Origin: Planctomycetota bacterium
Lineage (GTDB): Bacteria > Planctomycetota > UBA11346
DNA length: 64,000 nt
Direction of reading: 5' to 3'
Assembly: GCA_014193115.1 (NCBI GenBank)
Contig: BJHQ01000014.1
Span: 62,001-126,000 of the forward strand
Positions 40,101 to 50,060 of this stretch are shown here, in pieces. Position 1 is the first letter of the stretch. Every line of letters begins with the position of its first letter. The notes below the pieces were generated by a model. The model had not been told where the DNA came from, made no database searches, and was given only the letters and a program-made list of their open reading frames with translations. The position numbers and the translations under genes are program-made.

Positions 40101-40456
40101 GCGAAGTCTATCGCGCCATCCAGCGCAATGCCCGGATCAGCCCGCGCAAAGCGCGGCTCTCCGCCGGCCTCATCCGCGGCAAACGGGTCGAGGACGCCAT
40201 CAACATCCTGCGCTTCGAGCATCGCCGCGGTTCGTTCATGCTCCGCAAGGTTCTGGAGAGCGCCGTCGCCAACGCCGCCAACCTGGGCGGCGCCGATCCG
40301 CTCGACCTGCTGGTGGTCGATGCACGGGTCGATCAGTCGACCACCATCAAACGCTTCCGTCCCGCGCCCAAGGGCCGCGCCCACAGCATCTACAAGCGCT
40401 GCAGCCACATCACGGTCGCCGTTGCCGCCGCCGAACCAGAAAAAGCCAAGGCCTGA
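40097..40456 (+). CDS. rplV: Ribosomal protein uL22
   Basis: A 119-residue uL22, which touches all 23S domains and forms the tunnel constriction. It has [22 protein letters not shown] and the [22 protein letters not shown] loop. Its ATG overlaps rpsS by 4 bp; rpsC begins 3 bases after its stop. Confidence 0.96.
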   Translation: MSEVYRAIQRNARISPRKARLSAGLIRGKRVEDAINILRFEHRRGSFMLRKVLESAVANAANLGGADPLDLLVVDARVDQSTTIKRFRPAPKGRAHSIYKRCSHITVAVAAAEPEKAKA

Positions 40457-40459
40457 GCC

Positions 40460-41104
40460 ATGGGACACAAGATCAATCCCCTCGGCTTCCGCACCGGAAT
40501 CACCGAACCCCATCGCAGCACCTGGTACGCCAAGGGCACGCAGTATTCCACCCTGGTGATCCAGGATGAGAAGATCCGCTCGTACCTGAAGAACCGGTTC
40601 TTCTCAGCCGCGATCGAGAAAATCCTGATCGAACGCAAGGCGGAGCGGGTGGTCGTGACCCTCCACGCCGGACGCCCAGGCGTGATCATCGGCAAGCGTG
40701 GCGCCGAGATCGACGCCCTCACCAAGCACCTCGAGAAAATCTCGGGGACAGCGGTGAAGGTGAACATCATGGAAGTGCGCAAGCCCGATGTGTCGGCCCA
40801 GCTGGTCGCCGAAAACGTTGCCGAGCAGCTCGAGCGCCGCGGCAGCTTCCGCCGAGCGATGAAGCGCGCGGTGGAGAACGCGATGCGCGAAGGCGCCAAG
40901 GGCTGCAACGTCAAGATCAGCGGCCGCCTGGGTGGCGCTGAGATCGCACGGGTCGAGCACGACATGCAGGGATCGGTGCCGCTCAACAGCCTGAACACCA
41001 AGGTCGACTACGGCTATGCCACCGCCAAGACCACCGCCGGCATCATCGGGGTGCGGGTGTGGGTCAACCATGGCAAGTATTCCGACCTGAAGACCGAGAA
41101 CTGA
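40460..41104 (+). CDS. rpsC: Ribosomal protein uS3
   Basis: A 214-residue uS3 at the mRNA entry channel. KH domain (GVIIGKRGAEIDALTKHLEK) and C-terminal domain with RMKRAVENAMREGAKGCNVKI-like helix (here RAMKRAVENAMREGAKG). Slightly shorter than enterobacterial uS3 (233). It starts MGHKINPLGFRTGI. Confidence 0.97.
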   Translation: MGHKINPLGFRTGITEPHRSTWYAKGTQYSTLVIQDEKIRSYLKNRFFSAAIEKILIERKAERVVVTLHAGRPGVIIGKRGAEIDALTKHLEKISGTAVKVNIMEVRKPDVSAQLVAENVAEQLERRGSFRRAMKRAVENAMREGAKGCNVKISGRLGGAEIARVEHDMQGSVPLNSLNTKVDYGYATAKTTAGIIGVRVWVNHGKYSDLKTEN

Positions 41105-41107
41105 GCC

Positions 41108-41530
41108 ATGGCCCTGCTCCCCGCCCGCGTCAAATACCGCAAACCGCACACCCGCGGTTTCCGCCTCAACCATGTTGCCGGCACCGGCAACAAGCTCGCC
41201 TTCGGCGATTTCGGTCTGCAGGTCCTGGAAAGCGGCAAGATCACTGCTCGCCAGCTCGAAGCGGCCCGCGTCACCGCGAGCCACTACCTCGGCCGGGTCG
41301 GCAAGGTCTGGATCCGCATCTTCCCCCATACACCGGTGACCAAGCATCCGGCGGAAAGCCGCATGGGATCGGGCAAGGGCGAGGTCGAATACTGGGCGTC
41401 GTTCATCGACGCCGGCACCATCATCTTCGAATATGCCGGCGTCACCGAGGACCAGGCCCGTCAGGCGATGCGCCTCCAGTCCTTCAAGCTGCCCCTGCGC
41501 TGCCGCATGATCAGCCGTACGTCGACCTGA
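41108..41530 (+). CDS. rplP: Ribosomal protein uL16
   Basis: A 140-residue uL16, which positions aminoacyl-tRNA in the A site. Features: MALLPARVKYRKPHTRG, FGDFGLQVLESGKITARQLEAA and IFPHTPVTKHPAESRMGSGKGEVEYW, the conserved A-site loop containing the hydroxylated Arg of other species. It follows rpsC after 3 bases. Confidence 0.97.
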   Translation: MALLPARVKYRKPHTRGFRLNHVAGTGNKLAFGDFGLQVLESGKITARQLEAARVTASHYLGRVGKVWIRIFPHTPVTKHPAESRMGSGKGEVEYWASFIDAGTIIFEYAGVTEDQARQAMRLQSFKLPLRCRMISRTST

Positions 41531-41547
41531 AACGGGACGCGATCACC

Positions 41548-41754
41548 ATGAAGAAGACCGCCAAATCCGCCTTGCGCGACACCAGCCCCGATGATCTGCG
41601 CAAGCAGATCGACGAGCTGCGCGGCGGGCTGCTGAAAGCCCGCTTCGCGACCCGCCTTGAAGGCAAGCGCCAGGGCATGGGACAGCGCAACGCCCGCCGG
41701 CAGATCGCACGGATCGAAACCATCCTCACAGAGAAGTCGAAGGCAGCGAAATGA
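41548..41754 (+). CDS. rpmC: Ribosomal protein uL29
   Basis: A 68-residue uL29 at the tunnel exit. It is a two-helix protein: SPDDLRKQIDELRGGLLKAR, then an RNARRQIARIETILTEK helix. The ATG at 41548 is chosen because the long frame from 41059 runs across rplP. The stop overlaps the rpsQ start by 4 bp. Confidence 0.94.
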   Translation: MKKTAKSALRDTSPDDLRKQIDELRGGLLKARFATRLEGKRQGMGQRNARRQIARIETILTEKSKAAK

Positions 41755-42080
41755 ACCAGCCAGCTCAAGTGGACCCGGCAGCCAGCAATCCGGCAGGGGC
41801 CAGCAGCTCGGTCGCCAGCGACGGCGTTCGTGGCGGCATCCGCAAGCGCGTGGTCGGCATCGTCGAATCGGACAAGATGCAGAAGACCCGGGTAGTCTCG
41901 GTCACTGAGCAGCGCCGCCATCCGAAGTATGGCAAGTACCTCAAGCGGACCCAGACGTTCCACGTCCACGATGAGAAAAATGAATCGAAGGCCGGCGACC
42001 GGGTCCTCATCATCGAGACCCGCCCGCTGTCCCGGACCAAACGCTGGCGCCTGATGCAGGTGCTCGAGCGGGCCCTCTGA
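41751..42080 (+). CDS. rpsQ: Ribosomal protein uS17 with N-terminal extension
   Basis: A 109-residue uS17 with an OB-fold core from about residue 29 ([20 protein letters not shown], then [13 protein letters not shown]). The first 28 residues are an Ala/Ser/Pro-rich extension absent from the usual 80-85 residue protein. The core binds 16S helices 7 and 11. The start overlaps rpmC by 4 bp, which supports it. Confidence 0.93.
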   Translation: MNQPAQVDPAASNPAGASSSVASDGVRGGIRKRVVGIVESDKMQKTRVVSVTEQRRHPKYGKYLKRTQTFHVHDEKNESKAGDRVLIIETRPLSRTKRWRLMQVLERAL

Positions 42081-42120
42081 TCCTGACCGCAGACCGGCGA
42101 ACACCGAAAGACCCCACACC

Positions 42121-42489
42121 ATGATCCAGATGCAGAGCTGGCTCGACGTAGCCGACAACAGCGGCGCCAAACGCGCGATGTGCATCAAGGTGCTCGGCGG
42201 CAGCCATCGCCGCTATGCCACCATCGGCGATGTGATCGTCGTCACCATCAAGAAGGCGATGCCCAACAGCGATGTGAAGCAGAAGGCCGTATGCAAGGCC
42301 GTGATCGTCCGCACCGCCGCACCGATCAAGCGCGAAGACGGCAGCGTGGTCCGCTTCGACAACAACGCGGTCGTCCTGGTTGATGACGACAGCAATCCCA
42401 AGGGCACCCGCATCTTCGGCCCGGTGGCCCGCGAACTTCGCGGCCGCAACTACATGAAGATCGTCAGCCTGGCCCCGGAAGTGGTCTGA
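42121..42489 (+). CDS. rplN: Ribosomal protein uL14
   Basis: A 122-residue uL14 at the subunit interface, a docking site for RsfS. Standard start [18 protein letters not shown] and [17 protein letters not shown], ending IVSLAPEVV. Length equals the family norm. It lies 40 bp after rpsQ. Confidence 0.97.
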   Translation: MIQMQSWLDVADNSGAKRAMCIKVLGGSHRRYATIGDVIVVTIKKAMPNSDVKQKAVCKAVIVRTAAPIKREDGSVVRFDNNAVVLVDDDSNPKGTRIFGPVARELRGRNYMKIVSLAPEVV

Positions 42490-42502
42490 AAGGAACATCG
42501 CG

Positions 42503-42877
42503 ATGCCCTCCAAGGTCAAAAAACAGCTTCCCGACCGTGCGCCCAAGTGCCACGTCCGCACCGGCGACCAGGTGGTCGTCCTGAGCGGCGACACCAAAGG
42601 CAAGACCGGCACCGTGATCAAAGTGTGGCCGCTTGAGCAGCGCGCCCTGGTCGAAGGCGACGCGGCGATCAACGACACCCGCCACGTCCGTCCGAATCCC
42701 CAGGCCCAGCAGGAAGGCGGCCGGCTGAAACGCTTGCGCCCCTTCCACGTCGCCAAGCTCGCCCTGCTCGACCCGACCACCGGCAAGGCCACCCGGGTCC
42801 GCCACGAACGCACCGCCGACGGTGTCGTCCGGGTGGCGGTCAAATCGAAGCACCGCTTCGCCTCCAGCCGGCCCTGA
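42503..42877 (+). CDS. rplX: Ribosomal protein uL24
   Basis: A 124-residue uL24 with the KOW motif (HVRTGDQVVVLSGDTKGKTG) that starts 23S assembly. A slightly longer C-terminus than usual ends KSKHRFASSRP. The ATG is preceded by GAAAGGAAC. uL5 follows after 32 bp. Confidence 0.95.
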   Translation: MPSKVKKQLPDRAPKCHVRTGDQVVVLSGDTKGKTGTVIKVWPLEQRALVEGDAAINDTRHVRPNPQAQQEGGRLKRLRPFHVAKLALLDPTTGKATRVRHERTADGVVRVAVKSKHRFASSRP

Positions 42878-42909
42878 CCCAGCATCGCCTCCGACCGAAT
42901 AGCACCCGC

Positions 42910-43488
42910 ATGAGCAGCATCAAATCCAATCAGGCCAAGCCGGTCCTGCAGCCCACCAGCAAGGATCTCTACCAAGAGCGCCTGCCGGAGATCCTCACCA
43001 AGCACGGGATCAAGAACAAGCTCGCCGGGCCGAAGATCGAAAAGGTCTCGCTCAACATGGGCGTCGGCCGGGCGATGCAGAACGGCGAAATCCTGAACAT
43101 CGTCGCCGAGCATTTGACCCAGATCGCCGGCCAGAAGGTCCAGGTGACCAAGGCGCGCAAGGCAATCGCCAACTTCCGCACCCGTATCGGGGTGAAGATT
43201 GGCTGCCACGTCACTCTGCGCGGACCCCGCATGTGGGCGTTCCTCGACAAGCTGGTGAACCTGGCGATCCCGCGCATCAAAGACTTCCGCGGTCTGTCGC
43301 CAAAGGGCTTCGATGGACAGGGCAACTTCAACATGGGTCTTCGCGAACAAGCGCTCTTCCCTGAAATCCAGCTGGACAAGCTCGATCACAACCAGGGCTT
43401 GCAGATCACCGTCCAATTCCGCAACAGCTCGCCGGCGCTTTCGCTGGAAGTGCTGAAGTCGATCAACATGCCCTTCCGGGCGAAGTGA
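42910..43488 (+). CDS. rplE: Ribosomal protein uL5
   Basis: A 192-residue uL5 that binds 5S rRNA and contacts P-site tRNA. Key segments: [38 protein letters not shown] and the [22 protein letters not shown] core. It starts with about 15 residues more than the common form. rpsN follows after 13 bp. Confidence 0.97.
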   Translation: MSSIKSNQAKPVLQPTSKDLYQERLPEILTKHGIKNKLAGPKIEKVSLNMGVGRAMQNGEILNIVAEHLTQIAGQKVQVTKARKAIANFRTRIGVKIGCHVTLRGPRMWAFLDKLVNLAIPRIKDFRGLSPKGFDGQGNFNMGLREQALFPEIQLDKLDHNQGLQITVQFRNSSPALSLEVLKSINMPFRAK

Positions 43489-43501
43489 CCAGGACCACGC
43501 C

Positions 43502-43807
43502 ATGGCCAAGACCAGCCAAGTCCATCGCAACCTGCACCGCCAGGCGCTGATCGCCAAGCTCAAGGGCAAGCGCGCTGCGCTGCGTGAGCGCAGCAAGGAC
43601 ATCAAGCTGTCCCTCGAAGAGCGCATGGAGGCCCGCGCCGCATTGGACCTGCTGCCTGCGAACAGCGCTGCCGTCCGTTGGAAGAACCGCTGCCAGCTCA
43701 CCGGCCGCAGCCATGCCTATATCCGGAAATTCGGCATCTGCCGCAACGCCCTCCGCCTGCTCGCCCATCAGGGCGTGCTTCCCGGCCTGACCAAAGCGAG
43801 CTGGTAA
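43502..43807 (+). CDS. rpsN: Ribosomal protein uS14, long zinc-free form
   Basis: A 101-residue uS14, the long type without the CxxC zinc ribbon. C-terminal [25 protein letters not shown] is standard. It belongs to the head of the small subunit. The zinc-free form means no alternate zinc-dependent swap is needed for this copy. Confidence 0.96.
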   Translation: MAKTSQVHRNLHRQALIAKLKGKRAALRERSKDIKLSLEERMEARAALDLLPANSAAVRWKNRCQLTGRSHAYIRKFGICRNALRLLAHQGVLPGLTKASW

Positions 43808-43817
43808 AGGATCGACC

Positions 43818-44216
43818 ATGAGCTGCACTGACCCCATCGCCGACATGTTGACCGTGATCCGCAACGGAATCCTGGCCAACAAGGAACAGGTGACCGTGCC
43901 CTTCTCGAAGGTGAAGGAAGGCATCTGCGCCGTCCTCCTCTCCGAAGGCTACATCCGCCGGTTCAACGTCCTGGACACCAAACCGGCAAGGACGCTGACC
44001 ATCGCCTTGAAGTACGCGGAGACCGGCGAGCCGGTGATCCATCAGATCGACCGCGTCTCGACCAGCGGCCGCCGGGTCTATTCCGGCCGCAAGGGTCTGA
44101 AGCCGATCATCCGCGGCTTCGGCATCAGCGTGGTCTCGACCTCGTCCGGCATCCTCTCCGACCGCGACTGCCGCAAGCGCAAGCTGGGCGGCGAAGTCAT
44201 CTGCGTCGTCCAATGA
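43818..44216 (+). CDS. rpsH: Ribosomal protein uS8
   Basis: A 132-residue uS8, a primary 16S binder and repressor of the spc operon in enterobacteria. Motifs: DPIADMLTVIRNGILANKEQV and the C-terminal VVSTSSGILSDRDCRKRKLGGEVICVV. Length is typical. Confidence 0.97.
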   Translation: MSCTDPIADMLTVIRNGILANKEQVTVPFSKVKEGICAVLLSEGYIRRFNVLDTKPARTLTIALKYAETGEPVIHQIDRVSTSGRRVYSGRKGLKPIIRGFGISVVSTSSGILSDRDCRKRKLGGEVICVVQ

Positions 44217-44244
44217 TCCAGCGCGCTGAAACCAGGAAGCACCC

Positions 44245-44808
44245 ATGAGCAAAATCGGCAAGGTCCCAGTGGACATCCCCGGCGGAGTCCAGATCAGCGT
44301 CGATGCGAAATCGCGCCAGGTCGCGGTCAAAGGTCCCAAAGGAACCCTCAAGCTCGGTCTGGTCGAAGGCATCTCGGCCAAGGTCGATGGCGGCAAGGTC
44401 GTGATCGAACGCGGCAACGACGAGCGCTTCGTCAGGGCCATGCACGGCACCACCCGGGCCCAGATCAAGAATATGATCGAAGGCGTCACCAAGGGCTACC
44501 AGCGCAAGCTGGAAGTCCACGGCGTCGGCTACAAGGCGATCCTCCAGGGCAAGAAGCTGGCCCTGACCGTGGGCTTCGCCAACACCATCGAGGTCCAGAT
44601 CCCCGAGGGCGTGACGGTGACGACACCGGACCAGACCCACATCGAGGTCACCGGCATCGACAAGCAGCTGGTCGGCCAGATTGCGGCCACCATCCGCAAG
44701 GTCCGCAAACCTGAGCCCTACAAAGGCAAGGGCGTCCGCTACGCCGACGAGGTCGTGCGCAAGAAGGCTGGCAAATCCGCCGCCACCGGTGGCGCCGGCA
44801 AGAAGTGA
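44245..44808 (+). CDS. rplF: Ribosomal protein uL6
   Basis: A 187-residue uL6 near the sarcin-ricin loop. Features: MSKIGKVPVDIPGGVQ, VKGPKGTLKL and the C-terminal RKPEPYKGKGVRYADEVVRKK followed by a basic tail. It is encoded between rpsH and rplR. Confidence 0.97.
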   Translation: MSKIGKVPVDIPGGVQISVDAKSRQVAVKGPKGTLKLGLVEGISAKVDGGKVVIERGNDERFVRAMHGTTRAQIKNMIEGVTKGYQRKLEVHGVGYKAILQGKKLALTVGFANTIEVQIPEGVTVTTPDQTHIEVTGIDKQLVGQIAATIRKVRKPEPYKGKGVRYADEVVRKKAGKSAATGGAGKK

Positions 44809-44856
44809 TCCCGGGCAGCACCGACTCCAACCAGCACGACCGAACAGGGAACAGAC

Positions 44857-45225
44857 ATGCAACGCATCAAGGCCAAGTGGCATTCAATCGCGATCAAGAA
44901 ACGGCGCATCCGCAAGACCGTTGAAGGTCTGCCCAGCCGTCCCCGGCTCACCGTCTATCGCAGCGAAAAGCATATCTACGGCCAGATCATTGACGACCTC
45001 GCCGGCAAGACGCTGGTCGCGACCAGCACGGTGGCGATCGACCTGGCCGCTGCCGTCAAGAATCTTTCGCCGATGGACGCCGCCAAGAAGGTCGGTGAAA
45101 CCATCGCCGAGAAGGCCATCGCTGCTGGAATCACCAAAGTGGTCTTCGACCGTAATGGCCGTCGCTACTCCGGCCGGCTGCAGGCCTTGGCCGAGTCAGC
45201 GCGGGCCAAGGGCTTGCAGTTCTGA
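44857..45225 (+). CDS. rplR: Ribosomal protein uL18
   Basis: A 122-residue uL18, which binds 5S rRNA with uL5. Motifs: RPRLTVYRSEKHIYGQIID and the C-terminal FDRNGRRYSGRLQALAESARAKGL. Length is typical. A 92-bp spacer separates it from rpsE. Confidence 0.97.
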   Translation: MQRIKAKWHSIAIKKRRIRKTVEGLPSRPRLTVYRSEKHIYGQIIDDLAGKTLVATSTVAIDLAAAVKNLSPMDAAKKVGETIAEKAIAAGITKVVFDRNGRRYSGRLQALAESARAKGLQF

Positions 45226-45317
45226 GCCGGATCACCATCATTCCGCCCCCCTCGATCGACACCCCGACCAACGCCGTCGCTCCCTGAACGTCCGAACGGA
45301 TTAAGAGGAATCATCCC

Positions 45318-45923
45318 ATGCCCATGCCCAGGAGACCTGGTCCAGGCGCCGGCAACCGCTCCGGCGGCGCTGCCACCGGCGGCGGCAGTCGCGACGGCGC
45401 CGGCCCCCAGACCCGCACCGAGCGCCGTGGCGGCGCCCCGGCCCAACGCGAGAGCCGCAGCAAGCTCTACAGCGAAGACGTGGTCAAGATCAACCGCTGC
45501 GCCAAGGTCGTGAAGGGTGGCAAGCGCTTCAGCTTCGCCGCTTTCATCGTCCTTGGTGATGGCCGCGGCAAGGTCGGCTACGGCAAGGGCAAGGCCAAAG
45601 AGGTCGCCTCGTCGATCGACAAAGCGGTGCGCGAAGGCGAGAAGAACGTTCGCCCGTTCCCGCTGGTGAACGGAACCATCCCCCATGAGGTCGAGGGCCG
45701 CTACGGCTCATCCAAGGTCCGTTTGATGCCGGCCGCCCCCGGAACCGGCGTCATCGCTGGCCGGTCGGTGCGCGCCGTTCTCGGCAAGCTCGGGGTCCAC
45801 GACATCCTGACTAAAGCCTACGGCAACCATAATCCGGTGAATCTGATCCGGGCCACGTTCGACGCGCTCAGCCGTCTGCGGACCCGCGAACAGTACCTCC
45901 AGATGCGCGGAGTCGAGCTGTGA
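45318..45923 (+). CDS. rpsE: Ribosomal protein uS5 with N-terminal extension
   Basis: A 201-residue uS5. The conserved core begins about residue 50 ([23 protein letters not shown]) with the [12 protein letters not shown] fidelity loop. The first 45 residues are a Gly/Arg/Pro-rich low-complexity tail, longer than normal. AGAGGAATC precedes the ATG. Its stop overlaps the rplO start by 4 bp, so there is no room for rpmD (uL30), which is usually between them. Confidence 0.95.
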   Translation: MPMPRRPGPGAGNRSGGAATGGGSRDGAGPQTRTERRGGAPAQRESRSKLYSEDVVKINRCAKVVKGGKRFSFAAFIVLGDGRGKVGYGKGKAKEVASSIDKAVREGEKNVRPFPLVNGTIPHEVEGRYGSSKVRLMPAAPGTGVIAGRSVRAVLGKLGVHDILTKAYGNHNPVNLIRATFDALSRLRTREQYLQMRGVEL

Positions 45924-46420
45924 GCCTGCAAGACATCCTCTCCACGCCGACCGGCCGCAAGGACCGCAAGCGGGTCGGTCGAGGCCTCGGTAGCGGACTC
46001 GGTAAAACCGGCGGCCGCGGCAGCAAGGGCGAAGGCTCGCGTACCGGCGGCAAGAACCGCGGCCCGCTTTTTGAAGGCGGCCAGAAACCCTTGTGGATGC
46101 GCCTTCCCAAGCGCGGCTTCAATAACGTCAATTTTGCCACCCGCTACATCGCTCTGCCCTTGCACCGAGTTCTAGAACGGGTGACCGGCGATGTGATCAA
46201 CCTTGAGACCCTCACGGCCGCCGGGTTGGCCAAGCATGATACCGCCGTGAAGCTGGTTGGCGGGCGCGGCGACCATGCCGAAGCCAAAGCCAATCGGGCG
46301 GTGAACGTCACCGTCCACCGCGTGTCCGCCAAAGTCAAAGCCGCGATCATCGCCGCCGGCGGCACCGTCACCGAGACCGACCTTCCGTCCGACGGCGCTT
46401 CGTCCGCGCCAACCAACTGA
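45920..46420 (+). CDS. rplO: Ribosomal protein uL15
   Basis: A 166-residue uL15 starting with GTG at 45920, overlapping rpsE by 4 bp. The Gly/Arg-rich N-terminal extension ([19 protein letters not shown]) wraps 23S rRNA. The C-terminal core is somewhat short of conserved landmarks but clear, and an acidic Ser/Ala tail ends it. secY follows after 28 bp. Confidence 0.95.
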   Translation: MSLQDILSTPTGRKDRKRVGRGLGSGLGKTGGRGSKGEGSRTGGKNRGPLFEGGQKPLWMRLPKRGFNNVNFATRYIALPLHRVLERVTGDVINLETLTAAGLAKHDTAVKLVGGRGDHAEAKANRAVNVTVHRVSAKVKAAIIAAGGTVTETDLPSDGASSAPTN

Positions 46421-46448
46421 TCAGACGCGGACGACCAGGCAAACCACG

Positions 46449-47783
46449 ATGGCCGAGCGAGATCTCTCCGAGAGTCCGGTCCGCGAGCTGTTGCGGCGGT
46501 TCCTGATCACCTTCTTCCTCGGGATGGTGGTGTACCGGTTCGGGACGTATGTCCCGATCCCCGGAGTCAGCGTCGAAGTCCTCGGTAAGCTGGTAACCGA
46601 CAGCACCAGCACGATCGGTGCGATCCTGCGTTATGCCGACATGTTTTCGGGTGGCGCAATCCAGAATGCCTCGATCTTCGGACTGGGCGTTACTCCGTAC
46701 ATCTCGGCGAGCATCATCATCCAGCTGCTGACCTACAGCATTCCCGCTTTGAAAGCGCTGCAAAAGGAAGGCGAAGGCGGGCGGAGGAAGCTCAATCAGT
46801 ACACCCGGTATGCGACGTTGCTGATCTGCCTGGTCCAGGCGACCATCGCAGCGATCGCCCTGGCAAATTACACGGTGAATGTCGGATCGCAGGGAGAGAC
46901 CTCCCTGCTCCAGCAAGGTTACGACAGATTCGCCTTCATCGTGACCGCGGTGATGGTCATCACCACTGGTTCGATGGCGATCCTGTGGATCGCTGAGCAG
47001 ATCACACGTCACGGCATCGGCAACGGCGTGTCGATCATTATCGCCATCGGCATCATCGCCTATATGCCGTCGGCCTTGAGTGGCATCGGCACCGACTTGG
47101 TCAAGGTCCTTATGGTCGCAATTGTGTGCCTGCTGCTGATCGCCGCGATCGTGGTCGTCGTCCAGGCGGTACGCCGGATCGGGCTTGAACAGCAGCGCCG
47201 TGTCCAGGGCAATAAAATCTACGGCGGTGCCCAGACCACCCTGCCGCTCAAGCTCAACCAGGCCAACGTCATCCCAGTGATCTTCGCCAGTCCGGTCATC
47301 ATCGTCATCAATGTGCTGGTCGGCTGGCAGGTGATCGCCTGGCTCGGCCTCGACCAGATGTTCAGCTATGGAAACGTTGGCCACCGCTATCTGTTCGCCG
47401 CCCTGATCATCTTCTTCACCTTTTTCTACATCTCGATCACTTTCGATCTGAAAGAGATGTCGAGCCATTTCAAGCAATCCGGATTCTTCGTCCGCGGCAT
47501 CCGGCCTGGTCAGAACACGGTCGATTATCTTCAGGCCATCCTCACCCGGATCACTTTCGTCGGAGCGATCTTCCTCGCGTTGATCGCCATCATGCCTGAA
47601 ATCATCGGCAGTACGCTAGGCCAGACCCATTCGAACCTGCTCGTCGGTGGTACCGGGTTGATGATCATCGTCGGTGTCACCATCGATGTGATGCAGAAGG
47701 TCGGTACGTTCTTCCTCGCCCAGCAATACCGCGGCCTCGGTGACGAGGGCGGCCGGAAGCCTTCGGGCGGCAAGCGGTTCTGA
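46449..47783 (+). CDS. secY: Preprotein translocase SecY
   Basis: A 444-residue SecY, the channel of the Sec translocon, with about 10 transmembrane helices. Features: [19 protein letters not shown] near residue 80 and the C-terminal [16 protein letters not shown]. The cytosolic loop [19 protein letters not shown] (here [17 protein letters not shown]) is standard. The usual secY neighbours adk and map do not follow; infA begins 1 base after its stop. Confidence 0.97.
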   Translation: MAERDLSESPVRELLRRFLITFFLGMVVYRFGTYVPIPGVSVEVLGKLVTDSTSTIGAILRYADMFSGGAIQNASIFGLGVTPYISASIIIQLLTYSIPALKALQKEGEGGRRKLNQYTRYATLLICLVQATIAAIALANYTVNVGSQGETSLLQQGYDRFAFIVTAVMVITTGSMAILWIAEQITRHGIGNGVSIIIAIGIIAYMPSALSGIGTDLVKVLMVAIVCLLLIAAIVVVVQAVRRIGLEQQRRVQGNKIYGGAQTTLPLKLNQANVIPVIFASPVIIVINVLVGWQVIAWLGLDQMFSYGNVGHRYLFAALIIFFTFFYISITFDLKEMSSHFKQSGFFVRGIRPGQNTVDYLQAILTRITFVGAIFLALIAIMPEIIGSTLGQTHSNLLVGGTGLMIIVGVTIDVMQKVGTFFLAQQYRGLGDEGGRKPSGGKRF

Positions 47784-47784
47784 C

Positions 47785-48015
47785 ATGGCCAAGGAAGAAG
47801 CGATCCGTCTTGAGGCCGTCGTCAAAGAGGCCCTGCCCAATGCCAGATTCAAAGTCGTGGTCCAAATGCCCGGCGGGAAGCAGCATGAAGTGCTGACCCA
47901 CATTTCGGGCAAGATCCGGATGCACTACATCCGCATCCTGCCTGGCGACAAGGTCACGATCGAGATGACTCCCTACGACCTCACCCGCGGCCGCATCGTC
48001 TACCGCGAAGCCTGA
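47785..48015 (+). CDS. infA: Translation initiation factor IF-1
   Basis: A 76-residue IF-1 with an OB fold ([18 protein letters not shown], then [19 protein letters not shown], then [11 protein letters not shown]). It blocks the A site during initiation. The ATG at 47785 is chosen, 1 base after the secY stop; a longer frame lies inside secY. Length is typical (72). Confidence 0.97.
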   Translation: MAKEEAIRLEAVVKEALPNARFKVVVQMPGGKQHEVLTHISGKIRMHYIRILPGDKVTIEMTPYDLTRGRIVYREA

Positions 48016-48029
48016 TCCTGGAACTCCCC

Positions 48030-48143
48030 ATGAAAGTCCGTCCATCCGTTCGTCGCCGGTGCGAGAACTGCAAGATCGTCCGCCGCAAGGGGAAGGTCTA
48101 CATCGTCTGCACCGACCCCAACCACAAGCAGCGTCAAGGCTGA
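48030..48143 (+). CDS. rpmJ: Ribosomal protein bL36
   Basis: A 37-residue bL36 of the zinc form: [22 protein letters not shown], Cys11, Cys14, and later [12 protein letters not shown] with Cys27 and His32. It binds 23S near the 5S and sarcin-ricin region. Its position between infA and rpsM is the classical one. Confidence 0.96.
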   Translation: MKVRPSVRRRCENCKIVRRKGKVYIVCTDPNHKQRQG

Positions 48144-48149
48144 TCCGCC

Positions 48150-48527
48150 ATGCCTCGTATCCTCGGTGTCGACATCCCCGCCAACAAGAAGGTCCCCTAC
48201 AGCCTTGCCGCGCTCTACGGCATTGGGTTGAAGCGGGCCAAGGACATCTGCGCCGCCTGCGGCATCGAGCTGGATCGCCGTGCGTTCCAGCTCAATGAGT
48301 CCGAACTCGCCAAGATCGCGACCCACATCGAGGGCAGCTACGTCATCGAAGGCAACCTGCGCCGCGAAATCCAGGCGAACATCGCCCGCTTCAAAGAGAT
48401 CGGCTGCTACCGTGGCTTCCGCCACGCCCGCAACCTGCCGACCCGCGGCCAACGGACCCGGACCAACTCCCGGACCCGCAAGGGCAAGAAGAAGACCGTC
48501 GCCAACAAGAAGATCCTCCGCAAGTGA
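48150..48527 (+). CDS. rpsM: Ribosomal protein uS13
   Basis: A 125-residue uS13, which forms bridges B1a and B1b and contacts P-site tRNA. Motifs: MPRILGVDIPANKKVPYSLAA, RHARNLPTRGQRTRTNSRTRKG, and a basic tail. It starts 6 bases after rpmJ. Confidence 0.97.
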   Translation: MPRILGVDIPANKKVPYSLAALYGIGLKRAKDICAACGIELDRRAFQLNESELAKIATHIEGSYVIEGNLRREIQANIARFKEIGCYRGFRHARNLPTRGQRTRTNSRTRKGKKKTVANKKILRK

Positions 48528-48562
48528 TCCGGCTGCACTGAAGCCTCTCCAAGGAACCCGTC

Positions 48563-48940
48563 ATGGCCTATTCGAAGAAGAAGATCAAGAAGACGATCCG
48601 TACCGGTGTCGTCCACATCAACTCGACCTTCAACAACACCATCGTCACCATCACCGACAGCAATGGCGAAGTCGCCTGCTGGGAGTCCGCGGGCTCGATC
48701 GGCTACAAGGGCAGCAAGAAATCCACGCCGTTCGCCGCCCAGTTGGCGATGGAGCGGTGCGCCGACAAGGCCACCAAGCTCGGATTGAAAGAGTGCGAAG
48801 TGTGGGTGCGCGGACCTGGCGCCGGTCGCGAAAGCGCGGTCAGGGCCCTCATCAATGCCGGCGTCGCGGTCAAGGCCATCGTCGACGTCACCCCGCTGCC
48901 TCACAACGGCTGCCGTCCCGGCAAGAAACGCCGCGTCTGA
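48563..48940 (+). CDS. rpsK: Ribosomal protein uS11
   Basis: A 125-residue uS11 in the platform. Motifs: [21 protein letters not shown] and [15 protein letters not shown], ending [16 protein letters not shown]. rpsD (uS4), which normally follows in the alpha operon, is absent; rpoA is the next gene. Confidence 0.97.
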   Translation: MAYSKKKIKKTIRTGVVHINSTFNNTIVTITDSNGEVACWESAGSIGYKGSKKSTPFAAQLAMERCADKATKLGLKECEVWVRGPGAGRESAVRALINAGVAVKAIVDVTPLPHNGCRPGKKRRV

Positions 48941-49025
48941 TGTGAGTCCCTGCTGCCTGGCGGCAGCGGCGCTTTCTGCTGATTCCAACCTCCCTTTCAT
49001 CACCCCGAACGATCGGAACCCTCCT

Positions 49026-50030
49026 ATGCGCATCCGCTGGCGTGGCTTTGAACTCCCCACCCGTGTCGAGAAGATCGAACTCTCGGGCACTCCCAACTAC
49101 GCCAAGTTCCATGCCGAACCGTTTGAGCGCGGTTTCGCCACGACCATCGGCAATGGACTGCGCCGGGTGCTGCTCAGCTCGATTCAGGGCGCCTCGGTGC
49201 GCTCGATCCGGATCCAGGGCGCCAACAACGAGTTCACCTCACTCGAGGGCGTTCTCGAAGATGTGACCAACATCATCCTGAACGTGAAGCGTCTGCGCCT
49301 GCGTCTGCATTCCGATGAAAACGTCGTCGTCCGCCTTGAGAAATCGGCCAAGGGTCTGGTCACGGCTGGCGACATCACTCCGCATCAGGATGTTGAGATC
49401 ATCAATCCTGAGCAGGTGATCGCCACGTTGACCAAAGATGTCCGTTTCGTCATGGAGCTCGATGTCGGCGCTGGGCGCGGCTTCGTTCCTGCGGAATCCC
49501 AACGCATCGACGGCTCGCCTCTGGGCACGATTGCCATCGACTCGATCTATTCCCCGGTCTCGCGGGTTTCGTTCAGCACCGCGCCTTGCCGTCTGGGCAA
49601 GCGTACCGACTACGAAGCCTTGGATCTGGAGGTCTGGACCGATGGTTCCATCACCCCCGAGTTGGCGCTGGTCGAGGCAACCAACATTCTGCGCAAGCAT
49701 CTGAATCCTTTCGTGAAGTATTTCGAAGTCGGCCGCGAGTTCGAGGCCGGCGCTGCCGGTCTCAGCGTCGAAGGCGATGCCGAACGCACCTCGCTGCTTG
49801 CCAAGCAGATCAATCTGCTCGACTTGAGCGTGCGGACCGAGAACGCGTTGCGCGCAGCCAACGTCAAGCTGGTCGCCGACCTGATCCAGATGGACGAGGC
49901 GGAAGTCGCCGGAATCCGCAACCTGGGCAAGATCGCCACCAAAGAGCTGAAGAAGAAACTGGCCGATCGCGGCCTGTCCTTCGGCATGCGCTTGGCCGGA
50001 GCCGGCGGCGAGAGCGCGGCCAAGGCCTGA
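49026..50030 (+). CDS. rpoA: RNA polymerase subunit alpha
   Basis: A 334-residue alpha subunit. The N-terminal assembly domain contains ERGFATTIGNGLRRVLLSS. The C-terminal alphaCTD (about residues 255-320) has LLDLSVRTENALRAANV and NLGKIATKELKKKL for UP element and activator contacts. The ATG at 49026 follows CCTCCT context; a longer frame begins inside rpsK. rplQ follows after 30 bp. Confidence 0.97.
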   Translation: MRIRWRGFELPTRVEKIELSGTPNYAKFHAEPFERGFATTIGNGLRRVLLSSIQGASVRSIRIQGANNEFTSLEGVLEDVTNIILNVKRLRLRLHSDENVVVRLEKSAKGLVTAGDITPHQDVEIINPEQVIATLTKDVRFVMELDVGAGRGFVPAESQRIDGSPLGTIAIDSIYSPVSRVSFSTAPCRLGKRTDYEALDLEVWTDGSITPELALVEATNILRKHLNPFVKYFEVGREFEAGAAGLSVEGDAERTSLLAKQINLLDLSVRTENALRAANVKLVADLIQMDEAEVAGIRNLGKIATKELKKKLADRGLSFGMRLAGAGGESAAKA

Positions 50031-50060
50031 TTTTCCAAGCAGAACGAAGGGAACCACACC

